A DNA stretch of 64,000 nt from TMP-86 sp046347195. GTDB lineage: Bacteria; Pseudomonadota; Gammaproteobacteria; Steroidobacterales; Steroidobacteraceae. How positions within the stretch are numbered: the first letter of the stretch is position 1; every line of letters begins with the position of its first letter. The translations under genes and the position numbers were made by a program. This document shows positions 18,705-27,191 of this stretch, in pieces. Location of the stretch: contig JAXMGQ010000017.1 of NCBI GenBank assembly GCA_046347195.1, forward strand, positions 27,023-91,022. Reading direction: 5' to 3'. The notes below the pieces were generated by a model. It saw only the letters and a program-made list of their open reading frames with translations, had not been told where the DNA came from and made no database searches.

Positions 18705-19722
18705 ATGAAGCCCACGCAGTTCAAGTTCGGCACCACGCTGTACGCACTGACCAACGAATTCCTGTCGCGCCGCTATTCCTTTGAGCAGTTGATCGAGCAG
18801 ACTGCCAAGCGCAACATCGGTCCGGGGCTCGAGATCGTCGGATTCCAGAGCATCCGCGGCTTCCCCGGTGGTCACGGACGAGTTCGCCGACCGGTTCAAG
18901 TACAGCGCAGCAATTCAAGTTGTGGCCGACCTCGCTCGGCATCAATGCCGACCAGGAGATCCGTCGCGGCCATCCCATGTCCGAGGACGAGATGGTGGCC
19001 TATCACGAACCGCAAATGCGCGCAGCCGCCAAGCTGGGTTTCCCCGTCGCACGGTATCAGTACGGCGCAGGACCCAATGTCATCCGGCGGCTGGTGCCGC
19101 TGGCCGAGAAACTTGGCGTGAAGCTGGGACTGGAAATCCACGCACCGCACCACGCCAACCACCCGGACGTGCTCAAGTACCGCGAAATGTATGCGACGGT
19201 CAACTCTCCCTGCCTGGGCTGGATTCCGGACTTCAGCTCGACGGCGCGCACCGTACCCCCCAGCCTCCTGGATTCGTTCCGCCGCCGCGGCGTTCCCGAT
19301 TCACTGATCGATCTCGCCATGGAAGTCTGGCACGAGGATGGCGAGCCGCAGGCGCGCATGGGCCGATACAAGGGAGCAGGCTCGCGCAGCGCCAGGCGCC
19401 GACGAGTTGCAGCTCAGCAGATTGGGCCTGATCTTCCCGATGTTCGGCCACCAGGATCCCCGCAGTTGGCTGGAACTGATGCCAGCCGTCGTTCACGTTC
19501 ATGGCGAAGTTCTTCGGTTTCGACAGCCAGGGCAACGAGGAGGCCATCGACTACGATGCTCCTGATGCCGCTGTTCCGCGTTCCGGTTACTCCAGTTCAT
19601 GTCGAGCGAATGGGAAGGACACATGTATTCCGACGCCGACGCACATTCGAGATGATCGAACGGCATCAGGCCATGTGTCGCAGGAAGCTCGCCGACAGCA
19701 GGTACTGCAGCGCAGCAGGAAG
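18705..19722 (+). pseudogene. C-glycoside deglycosidase alpha-like TIM barrel, copy 2, frameshifted
   Basis: The ATG at 18705 begins MKPTQFKFGTTLYALTNEFL with no signal peptide. Joined frames give about 335 residues: EIVGFQSIRGFP, then ...MSEDEMVAYHEPQMRAAAKLGFPVARYQYG, LGLEIHAPHHANH, IPDFSSTARTVP, HVHGKFFGFDSQG and SSEWEGHMYSDAD, closing with EMIERHQAMCRRKL. The metal-site pattern Glu (EIHAPH), Asp (IPDFS), His (HVHGK), Glu (SEWEG) is kept. At least three one-base breaks occur (about 18860, 18905, 19385). The exact 3' end is uncertain. It pairs with the beta-like gene immediately upstream. Confidence 0.6.
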
Positions 19723-20063
19723 CGGCGTAGGCTGCAGGTCGGCGTCCACCAGGCCAGGCTGGGCCGCGATCATCAGGATGCCGAGGTACTGGATGCCCTT
19801 CTCCTGCGGTGATCGTCGCCGAGCTGTTGATCCTCCAGGCGCCAGGCGTAGTCCAGGCATGCGCGCGGCGACCGGCGGACATCCACCTGTTCTCCATCAG
19901 CACGTAGTCGCGCACGATCAGGAAGCGGTCACCACTTCCTCGCTCGCCGTCGACGCTGTTGCTGGATATAGTCGATAGCCAGGTAGCGCCCTCGTCGTTC
20001 GTGCATCCAGCTGAAGCCGGTAACGTACCTTCTCCACGTTGCAGCCTGCCGATCAGCAGCAGT
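19723..20063. other. Unresolved 340-base gap between convergent TIM-barrel genes
   Basis: A long minus-strand frame runs through here (read-through after the frame break of the neighbouring gene) but its translation does not resemble a protein family. Fragments such as GDRFLIVRDYVLMENRW and IQYLGILMIAAQPG hint at remains of another short gene. I make no assignment. Confidence 0.25.
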
Positions 20064-21112
20064 TCACGCGCCAAAGGCTGGCTGCCGCCAGCAGGACATC
20101 TCGAATGCTCCAGTGCCGCTTCGGATAGCGCTCGCTGGTGTCGGCACCTGTTGACCGTCGTAGCCCTTGTCGACCAGCAGTTGGGCAGCACGCTTGTTTC
20201 GTACTCGCTCATGATGTACCCGTCGTACTCGCCCTGGATCAGCAGCGGCATGATCGACTCGTAGGCAACGTCCGGCTCGACCAGGTCCGGGGTCATTTCG
20301 TAGAACTTTCCGTGGATGTGCAGGATGTGCGGCAGGTAGGTCAGCAGGTTTTTCGGATCATGGTAGGTCCACACCCCGATCACCAGCCGCATGGCCAGCC
20401 ATTCATCGGTCTCGTTGCCGCCCATCTTCCTGACCTGATCGACGAGGTCCTTGAGGATGCTTCGCTCGCGGTAGGCCGCGCTCATGAAGTCCACGATCCT
20501 CGGGGTGGCTCCCTGCCGCAGGGCCTCATCCAGGACCAGGTGGGGTATGTTCTTGCAGAAAATGCCCATGTCGGGCATCAAACCCAGACTCCTGGTACCC
20601 GTCCGCAGAGCGAGTTCGATGTTGTTCTGCACCCATTCACCGGTGAGCAGATGCGGTGCGTGCACCTCGAGGGCCAGCTTCATGCCACGTTCCTCGGCGT
20701 GCGGGATCATGGCTTCCACGATACGCAGTGGCAGGTGGAAGGTGAGGCGCAGAATCTTGAAACCCAGCGCCTGAGCCGTTTTCATCAACTCGACCAACTC
20801 GCCGATCAATTTCGCATCGGTGACCGCCCGGTTCTTGTACAGCTTGGTCTCGCCGTACACATCGAACGCGATGGGCGCGATGCGATACGTGGCCATGAGC
20901 CCGCGCCAGATCTCGAGGAACTCGTCGGACAAGTTGTAGGTGATACTCGGATATCCGGGGAGCATCTGGTCCGAGAGCATCTCGAAGCCTTGCACGCCCA
21001 TCCCTGCCGCGGTGGCGATGCAATCCTCCAGCGTCATCTCGCGCCGGTAGTACTTCTCCTGGAAGCTGTAGATGGAGATCCCACGCTTGATGCTGCCCTT
21101 GCTCATGGGCAT
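20064..21112 (-). CDS. C-glycoside deglycosidase alpha-like TIM barrel, copy 3
   Basis: The protein begins MPMSKGSIKRGISIYSFQEKYY and is intact through the fourth metal-site residue at about 20198: Glu in LEVHAPH, Asp in LMPDMGIF, His in LHIHGKF and Glu in IMSEYE. A single frame change near 20195 then gives a natural C-terminus (LLVDKGYDGQQV...), ending at 20064; without it the frame runs on unnaturally to 19499. There is no export signal, so it should be cytoplasmic. The beta-like partner is encoded 10 bases upstream (21123-21518). The family role is cleavage of the C-C bond of 3-keto C-glycosides; the substrate here is unknown. Confidence 0.7.
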
Positions 21113-21122
21113 TCCACGGCGA

Positions 21123-21518
21123 CTACGCCACCAGCGTCATGCGCTTCTGCGCGTTGGTCACGAAGATGTTCGGCGGTACATAGCTTGGGTTCATCACCAG
21201 GGATACCCCCAGGTCATGCATGCCCGGCTTCAGGCCGCCGGGTGCCAGGACGGTCACGATCATCGGCGTACCGAAATCCCAATGCGTATCTTCGCTCCTG
21301 GCCGCTTCGTCCATGGTGAACGTACGGCCGCCGACGGTCAGGCGCAATTGCTCGCGCGCGTACTGCGTCCCATCCACGGTGACGGCGATCGACCCAATGA
21401 TGTCGAGAAAGGTACCCCGGTAATACGCCGTCTTCATCAAGAACTGGAATCCCACGACCTTGCCGTCCTGAGACGTATTCTGAAAGCCGCGCGTGAGGAT
21501 CATCTGCTTTTCGAACAT
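21123..21518 (-). CDS. C-glycoside deglycosidase beta subunit-like (DUF6379 type), copy 3
   Basis: The 131-residue protein begins MFEKQMILTRGFQNTSQDG and shows the full family pattern: VGFQFLMKTAYYRGTFLDII, VDGTQYAREQLRLTVGGRTFT, DTHWDFGTP, GGLKPGMHDLGVSL and the closing AQKRMTLVA. It is intact and lies 10 bases before its TIM-barrel partner on the minus strand. The gene encoding the Tat-type alpha protein at 21572-22680 is upstream on the same strand, 53 bases away, so three genes may form one transcript driven from the operator at 22733. Confidence 0.75.
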   Translation of the reverse strand: MFEKQMILTRGFQNTSQDGKVVGFQFLMKTAYYRGTFLDIIGSIAVTVDGTQYAREQLRLTVGGRTFTMDEAARSEDTHWDFGTPMIVTVLAPGGLKPGMHDLGVSLVMNPSYVPPNIFVTNAQKRMTLVA

Positions 21519-21571
21519 GATTGTTTACCTGCCGGTCGAAAGTTACAGGATTGAGGCTGGCCAGGGCCTGC

Positions 21572-22680
21572 TCAGGCGATTTCGCCGAGCAACCTTCGGA
21601 GCATCACGTGCTCGCGCCGAACCTGCTCGCAGCTGTCGGTGGGGAACGCGTCCTGAGTCCAGCGTTGCCCCTCGTACTCGCTGTCGATCGAACCGGAATA
21701 GCCGAGTTTGATCAGTTCCGGAACGATCTCCCTGTAGGAATGCTGTACTCCTCGAAATCATCCGACATATCGTAGAACTTGCCATGGATGTTGAAGATGC
21801 GGGGCGCAATGGCCTCGAGCATCGCCGGCGTATTGGTGACCGGTCCATATCCCCAGGACATCTGGGCGAGAGCCATGTCACCCTTGGAGGCTCCCATCGT
21901 CTGCACCTTCGCCAGGATCTTGTCGATCGGTTCCGAGTTCTGGAAGGCCGTCTGCACGTAGTCAGCCACCGCCTGCTGTGCCCCGTGCCGCTTCCAATAC
22001 TCGACCATCACCCGCGGCAGGCGCTTGCAGAACACACCGAAATCGAGGGTGAAGCCAAGGTGCTTCGTGCCCGTCCGGTGAATCAGGTCCATGTAGGAGG
22101 CAATGTACTTGCCGTCGAGCGGAATCGGCGCATGGATCTCCGGCGCGATGCGAACGTCATACTGTTCCGCGAAAGGTAAAGCCTTCTCGACGAGCGCAAT
22201 GGCCGACTCCTCCACGGGACCCGTGGTCGGGCGCACGATCCTGAAGCCGAGACGGTTCGCCAGCTTGATGTGCGTGACGAGCGTGTCTACCGCCTCCTGA
22301 GGCGACATTTTGCGATGACCGCCCAGGTAGATGTCCACGAAGGTATCGAGGTTTGTCGGCGTCAGGTGGTACTTCGCGACCATGGCATGCCATTCGTCGA
22401 CCCAGGCCTGCGGTGGATCCGGATAGTTCGGCACCATCTCCTCGGCGATGATCTGGAGTCCCGTGGCGCCTATCGAGTTGACCTCTGCGAGGCAGTCCTC
22501 CAGCGACATGGCGTGCTGGTAGAACTCTTCCTGATAACTGTAGAGCGTGACGCCTCGCTTGATCCGGGGCGTTGGCGGTGTCTTCCCAGGCTTCGCGATC
22601 ACCGCCGCAAGCGAACCCCGGGAGAGAGCTGCTGCAAGGGCCAGGGTGGAGGTATTCGCCAGAAAGTCTCGTCGCTTCAT
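21572..22680 (-). CDS. C-glycoside deglycosidase alpha-like TIM barrel with Tat signal, copy 4, one frame break
   Basis: From 22680 the protein starts with a twin-arginine signal (MKRRDFLANTSTLALAAAL). The barrel begins RIKRGVTLYSYQEEFYQ and is very similar to the protein at 9257-10339. The metal-site residues are Glu (APEIHAP), Asp (TLDFGVF), His (FNIHGKF) and, after one frame change near 21745, Glu (DSEYEG). It ends VMLRRLLGEIA, nearly the same as the other Tat copy. It heads the minus-strand group ending with copy 3 and follows the palindrome at 22733. Export to the periplasm is predicted. Whether it needs a beta partner there is unknown. Confidence 0.7.
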
Positions 22681-22732
22681 TTGTGGCTCCGCGGTTCCTG
22701 AGTGGGCCATTGAACCACACAACGCAAGTAGC

Positions 22733-22746
22733 TGTAAACGATTACA
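22733..22746. promoter_or_regulatory. LacI-type operator, best match in the locus
   Basis: TGTAAACGATTACA is embedded in a longer palindrome (CTGTAA / TTACAG arms). It is 53 bases upstream of the Tat TIM-barrel gene start at 22680. Its arms are identical to those of the site at 10910-10923, which argues for one regulator controlling both operons. Confidence 0.65.
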
Positions 22747-22845
22747 GTCGTGTTGCCTCCTGGCGCCGCCTGTGCCAGCCTACTGCGGTGACCGGAGGGA
22801 GCCGGTCAGCGGCACTTCGTGCAGGAGATCAGCAAATTGGATGAA

Positions 22846-22879
22846 TGGCGGGCCGTGCAGCGCTCGAACCTGCGACCAA
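22846..22879. repeat. Left attachment-site copy: displaced 3' end of tRNA-Lys
   Basis: These 34 bases match 27689-27722, the 3' end of the tRNA-Lys gene including the encoded CCA, at 32 positions. The two differences are at the discriminator base and in the T-arm. A same-orientation partial tRNA copy about 4.8 kb from an intact tRNA is the classic mark of site-specific integration of a mobile element. Confidence 0.75.
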
Positions 22880-23021
22880 AAGTGTAGTAGACAGCATTCT
22901 GCGTGGAGCAACTGCGCGCTTGGTTCAAAATGGCAGACTTGGAGCCGTGGCCGGAGGCTCGCTTGCAGCGGGTCATGCAGGCGGTTCCGTGATTGCGGAT
23001 GACGGCTGTCAAAGGAGAGCA

Positions 23022-23789
23022 GTGTTACTGGCAAACGTGTTGAGGCGGCTCATCGGAACGCGACTGCGCATAGAGGTATTGCCTATTGGCGACACCTGTA
23101 CCATCTGCAGTAACGGGCTGCGCTCCATGGGACTGCCGGAAGTGGCAATTTCGGAATGCCCGTCAAAACTCAAGGACGTTGTCAGTAATCTCGTTCTCCA
23201 GATTGCACAAAATGGCTGGGAAACTCCTGCCTCACTAATGGAAGGAAAGACTATCGAAGGACGCTTCGTTCGAGCCAATCAGAGCATTGTTGAGGTATTT
23301 CGGTTAGTACGTGCGAAGCAAGACGACACCGCTTTGCGTGTGGTTGACTTGGAGAATGAATCGATCTTCCCCTATCGATTGATTGCCACCCATCTTTGCG
23401 CAACGGCGGAATTCGCAGGTCAGGAAGCGCTCAGACTGCTCTTGGTTGCAATCGAGGTGTGGCCGAAGCAGGTTCTGGCGTCTGATTTGCCCTTGGCGGA
23501 CTACGAGCTCAATCCCAACAATTTCTGGTCTTGGATTGATTCAGGAACAGCTCTTCTTGACAATGGCCGGTTAGACGATGCGATTTTGCAATGGAAAACG
23601 GCAGCCTGCATGTGGCCGCGCGGAGCAAAATTGTATGCGAGTAGAATGCTTCGAGGCAGTTCCACTGATCCTCTGCAAAGTCCAAAGCAACGAGCTCGCA
23701 GTTTCTGGCGAACGGTCAACAATGAATCCATTGTTGCGTGGTGTAACGAACTATCAGTGGATCTCCCAGATTCCGCGTTGATGGATTAG
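23022..23789 (+). CDS. Unknown protein, distantly DUF4262-like, low G+C
   Basis: I chose the GTG at 23022 because AGGAGA lies just before it at 23013-23018 and because longer readings would run back into the tRNA-derived repeat. The product has about 255 residues. Its first part (CTICSNGLRSMGLPEVAISE, about residues 25-45) resembles the opening of DUF4262-type proteins. The second part has a TPR-like helix pair (TALLDNGRLDDAILQWKTAA, about 185-205). No catalytic motif is evident. Its base composition is visibly lower in G+C than the flanks, in keeping with acquisition on a mobile element. Confidence 0.5.
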   Translation: MLLANVLRRLIGTRLRIEVLPIGDTCTICSNGLRSMGLPEVAISECPSKLKDVVSNLVLQIAQNGWETPASLMEGKTIEGRFVRANQSIVEVFRLVRAKQDDTALRVVDLENESIFPYRLIATHLCATAEFAGQEALRLLLVAIEVWPKQVLASDLPLADYELNPNNFWSWIDSGTALLDNGRLDDAILQWKTAACMWPRGAKLYASRMLRGSSTDPLQSPKQRARSFWRTVNNESIVAWCNELSVDLPDSALMD

Positions 23790-24029
23790 GCATCATGGAT
23801 CCGCATGATCGATGTCGCGCCCGCCACCTTTGCCACCGTCGAGAGAGTCGGATTTCCATCCCTGGATAGCGCGCGGCGAAGTCCCTCGCGAGCAAGACCG
23901 GTATCTCGCGCCGATTGGCTCGGATTGCGCGCACGCGCGACCACGCCCAGTGCATGCGTCAAAAAAGCGGGATCATCCACGCCCTCGGCAATGCAGGCGT
24001 CAGATCTTGACTCAGGCCGCTGATTTCAT
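23786..24029 (-). pseudogene. HigA-like antitoxin remnant
   Basis: The minus strand encodes THALGVVARARNPSQSARDTGLAREGLRRALS..GNPTLSTVAKVAGA, the helix-turn-helix core of the small HigA-like addiction-module antidote proteins. The N-terminus (ATG at 24029) needs a frame change after about five codons and lacks the usual preceding helix. No HigB-type toxin is present beside it, so it looks like a decayed half of a module. It overlaps the end of the gene at 23022-23789 by 4 bases on the opposite strand. Confidence 0.5.
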
Positions 24030-24054
24030 GGCGGGCCATGGGCGATCGGGTCTT

Positions 24055-25359
24055 TCATCGCGAACCAATCTTCTGTCCCAGTGCAGTCTTGGCAACGACT
24101 CGCTCCTGGTGTTCAAACGCGTCTGCGTACTGATCAAGTTCGCCGGCAGTCATTCCGAGGTCATGTCCTCGCACTCGCCACGTCGACACAGCCCGGTCGA
24201 CCTGCGCGAGTATTTCCAGGGCATCCTTGCTCCTCAGCTTGAAGTACGGGGCAACTGCCATCAGCGCGTCGATTGAGGCAATCGGACCCGCATCTTCGGA
24301 AATCCAGGTTATCAGCTCACGCAAACGATCAGGGAAAGGATTGATATCGAAAGCCGGCGACAGGCGCCACTGACCGTTGGCCACGTGAAGAAACCCGTGA
24401 TTGCGCAAGTGATCATCGACATTATTGATGAGGATGGAGAAGGCAATTCTCCGCCAAAGCTCTTCGACATCCGCTTGGGCGGAGGCACCGTTCTGTCGTA
24501 TCGCATCGACGATTTCAGTATAGGCATGTTCGACAGGATCGCCGATGTCAACGCCCAGCATGGTCGCGGCCGATACATACATCAATCGACCTTTGTCTGT
24601 GCGATCAAACCTGCGAATCAACGCGACCGGAGCACCGTCGCTGTCGATGAGCCGAGCCTGCGGCGCGTTGATGCCTGCGGCTCGCGCAAGCTACATCGCC
24701 AGTACCTCGCCTTTTGTGACCGCTCGTTCGTCCTCAACGCTCGGAAACTTGCCAATACTGAGAGCGCCCTCATCATCGATGACGGAACACTTGGGACGCA
24801 AGCCCCCGAGAGATGTCCCCCGGCCGCGCAGACAAGCCAAGTCTCGTGCCGTTTCTGTACGGGTCTCAACCGCCCGGCTGGCGGCCGCCAACATTGATAG
24901 CTCTATCAAGGGAGGAGTGCTTCGCTGCCCCGCTTCCGGGGAGCGCTGAAAGATGCCCTCTTCATCCTGAAATCGAAGCGCGCCGACGCGATTCACATCG
25001 TCGACTGCCAGGAGAAAGTCGATTGGACTCAACGTTTCGTGATGTTGTCGTCCGCCGGCGGTGCGGTGGGTCGCTCGGCGCTTGGCGTGATCGCGAAGAA
25101 TGACGCGCCGCGCCCAGCCATCGGGCTCGGTATCAGCGATTGCACCGTGAAATATCGAGCCGTCTCGGGTTCGTGATTTGTGGAATTGAGGGCCTGTCAG
25201 CAAGGGCAAATCGGGTCCAAGGGCGAAGCGATCGGAGGCCGCCAGCCAATCACGGTCGTACTCAAAAGCTGCGCTTTGACGCGCGCCCTGGCTGTCGAAG
25301 CGCAGCGTGCCGATTCGACGAAGAGTGTCGCCGAGAAAGACTCCGATCGTGCGCTTCAT
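24055..25359 (-). pseudogene. hipA: HipA-like serine/threonine kinase toxin with in-frame stop
   Basis: The N-terminal half (25359 down to 24694, MKRTIGVFLGDTLRRIGTLRF...) and the C-terminal half (LARAAGINAPQARL...) are in the same frame, separated by one TAG codon at 24691-24693. This is a nonsense change, not a frameshift. HipA hallmarks are present: a Gly-rich loop (RGRGTSLGGLRPK), RRFDR, and the catalytic segment ILINNVDDHLRNHGF. Full length would be 434 residues, usual for HipA kinases that phosphorylate glutamyl-tRNA synthetase. As read, the kinase is cut before its catalytic residues and should be inactive, unless the stop is an error. The start overlaps the antitoxin stop by 4 bases. 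Confidence 0.7.
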
Positions 25360-25631
25360 AACGCTTGAGGACCCTTGGGCGCGCGAACCCGTTTCGGCAA
25401 ATGTTTGGTGTCAAGCAAAAGACCTGTGTCATCTCGCCCAGGATCCGCCAGCGCGATCAAGGCGTCCGCGAGACCCAGGACAAACAGGGTCATGGCGTAA
25501 ATGCCAAACGCCACGGTGGGGTCGCCTTTCTCAACCTTCAGGTAGGTGTTTTGTGAACACCTATCCGCTCGGCCATCATATGAAAAGCCCTTCCTTGGAT
25601 CGCGAGGCCCCAGCGGTGCCCCTATTTTCAT
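25356..25631 (-). pseudogene. hipB: HipB-like antitoxin, frameshifted
   Basis: The C-terminal two thirds (TYLKVEKGDPTVAFGIYAMTLFVLGLADALIALADP) is the XRE-type helix-turn-helix region and tail of HipB-like antitoxins. Upstream, MKIGAPLG from 25631 is the expected start. Between them the recognition region MMAERIGVHK is found in another frame, so two one-base changes are needed. The gene lies directly before hipA with a 4-base overlap, the normal hipBA order. It should bind and silence the kinase and repress the operon. Confidence 0.55.
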
Positions 25632-25713
25632 GTGGCTGTTCTCGCCCTATCACACACTCCGACGGTTGCGTCTCCAATTGCCGTTGGGCGACCGCGCGAG
25701 CAACAATGCGTGG

Positions 25714-26619
25714 ATGCTGTCGTTCGGATTTCCGCCGATTTCCTCGCCATCTGCGGAACTGCTGATCCTCGGAAGCCTGCCGGGTCGGCTGTCGCTCGAG
25801 CGCGGCGAGTACTATGCGAATCCGCAGAATGCGTTCTGGCGGATTCTTGCGGTCCGGTTGCCCCAACTGCCGGCCGACTATGCGGGTCGCGTGCGGGTGT
25901 TGATCGAGCGTCGCCTGGCGCTCTGGGATGTGCTCGCGGCGGCGACGCGCTCCGGGAGTCTCGATGCCGACATCGCGGATGATGCCATCTCGAATAACTT
26001 CCGCGCGTTCTTCCACGCTCATCCTCACATTCGACTGATCGGTTTCAATGGCGCCACCGCTGCCAAGCTCTATGAACGGCACGTGATGCCGACGTTGAGT
26101 GACGAGCAGCGGGGGATCGCGCTTGAGACGTTGCCGTCGACCAGCGGTGCACATGCGGGCGTGGCCTTCACGCAGAAGGTCGAGCGCTGGTCGATCCTGT
26201 TCGACGCCGCGACGGAGGTTGCGCCCGGCGCGCCTGCCGCGCGCGCGTTCAAACCGAATGGGTGGCCCACCGTGATTCCGCGGATCATCGTGCGCGATCC
26301 AGAAAACCTCATCACGTTCGTGAAGCGAGCCTTTGGCGCGGAGGGCGGAAATCATCCTGGGCGTCCGGCTGAGATGTGGATCGGCGATTCCCTCCTCCTG
26401 GTCAGTGACGGCGGCGGGCTGCGTGACGCGATGCCGGCGTTCTTGTATGTGTACGTGGAAGACGTCGATGCGATCTACGCACGAGCGTTGGCCGAGGGTG
26501 CGAGTTCCGTCGAAGCACCGGCTCAGATGACCTACGGCGATCGGCGCGCCACCATCCAAGACCCCTGGGGCAACACCTGGCAGGTCGCCATGCATCGAGC
26601 CGTGCAATACAGGTCGTGA
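25714..26619 (+). CDS. Hypoxanthine/uracil-DNA glycosylase-like domain fused to a VOC domain
   Basis: A single open frame of about 301 residues from the ATG at 25714 joins two unrelated domains. Residues 1-160 resemble the DNA-deoxyinosine glycosylase branch of the UDG superfamily: LLILGSLPGRLSLERGEYYANPQNAFW, ISNNFRAFF and TLPSTSGAHAG. Residues from about 175 on are a VOC/PhnB-type domain: GWPTVIPRIIVRDPENLITFVKRAFGA ... YVYVEDVDAIYARAL ... YGDRRATIQDPWGNTWQ. The VOC part normally starts as a separate protein, and here its start Met is replaced by Phe. The fusion may come from a deletion between neighbours or from a sequencing error. An in-frame ATG further upstream (25630) is possible but looks unlike protein. 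Confidence 0.65.
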   Translation: MLSFGFPPISSPSAELLILGSLPGRLSLERGEYYANPQNAFWRILAVRLPQLPADYAGRVRVLIERRLALWDVLAAATRSGSLDADIADDAISNNFRAFFHAHPHIRLIGFNGATAAKLYERHVMPTLSDEQRGIALETLPSTSGAHAGVAFTQKVERWSILFDAATEVAPGAPAARAFKPNGWPTVIPRIIVRDPENLITFVKRAFGAEGGNHPGRPAEMWIGDSLLLVSDGGGLRDAMPAFLYVYVEDVDAIYARALAEGASSVEAPAQMTYGDRRATIQDPWGNTWQVAMHRAVQYRS

Positions 26620-26720
26620 TTGGACTGCACTGGTTACCGGCGTTACTTAGTGTCATTTATAGGTAATTCGAGGCTGTGAGTGTGACAGGAGTGACCGAAT
26701 CGGGAACATTCCTTGCGCCC

Positions 26721-27173
26721 TTACCTTGAGGGCGGCGCCTCATCGCGTGAAGTACGCAGCGTTTTGCCCTGCCGCCGAACTTCAGTGAACTTGGCGATGA
26801 TGGTCTCGAACAGCTTCGGGGGCAGGAAGCCGTAGTGGTAGCGATCCTTCTGACCGGGGATCGGCCGTAGATCGAATCCTGGCCATGTGAAGACGTTGAA
26901 ATCGTCGAGTACGATCCACGACGGTTGATCGTCCAATGCCAGATGACGCTTGACCGCCGGCGGGATTTCGATGGCGGCCTCTGGATCGCGATGTGGGCTG
27001 TGTGTGATTGGGGCCACAGTGACCAGCGGTGCTTTGCCCTCGGGTTGCAGCACAACCAACACGATCGCGCAGGGGCGGTTCTTGCGGCCCTCAACATGGC
27101 CCGCTTCGGCTTCATCGCTCCAGAGGTAGGAGTACGAGATCACCAAACCCGCTTCGGGCTGCGGGAATCCCAT
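26721..27173 (-). CDS. MazF/PemK-like toxin candidate
   Basis: The 150-residue protein (from the ATG at 27173) contains GLVISYSYLWSDEAEAGHVE, RPCAIVLVVLQ, VTVAPITHSPHRDPE, PPAVKRHLALDDQPSWIVLDDFN and PGFDLRPIPG. The beta-strand pattern and the V-x-V-A-P-I-T segment resemble MazF/PemK-type plasmid maintenance toxins, which are endoribonucleases. The Phd/YefM-type antitoxin gene lies just upstream (stop at 27192), giving the usual antitoxin-toxin order. The assignment is inferred from fold-like motifs and neighbour, with no direct active-site match. Confidence 0.55.
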   Translation of the reverse strand: MGFPQPEAGLVISYSYLWSDEAEAGHVEGRKNRPCAIVLVVLQPEGKAPLVTVAPITHSPHRDPEAAIEIPPAVKRHLALDDQPSWIVLDDFNVFTWPGFDLRPIPGQKDRYHYGFLPPKLFETIIAKFTEVRRQGKTLRTSRDEAPPSR

Positions 27174-27191
27174 GCGCAACCCGGCTGCCGG

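Noticed and set aside
19499..20063. C-terminal extension of the TIM-barrel protein at 20064-21112 as a fused domain
   Set aside because: The added 190 residues have no protein-like pattern, and a single frame change restores a normal C-terminus, so it is read-through after an indel.
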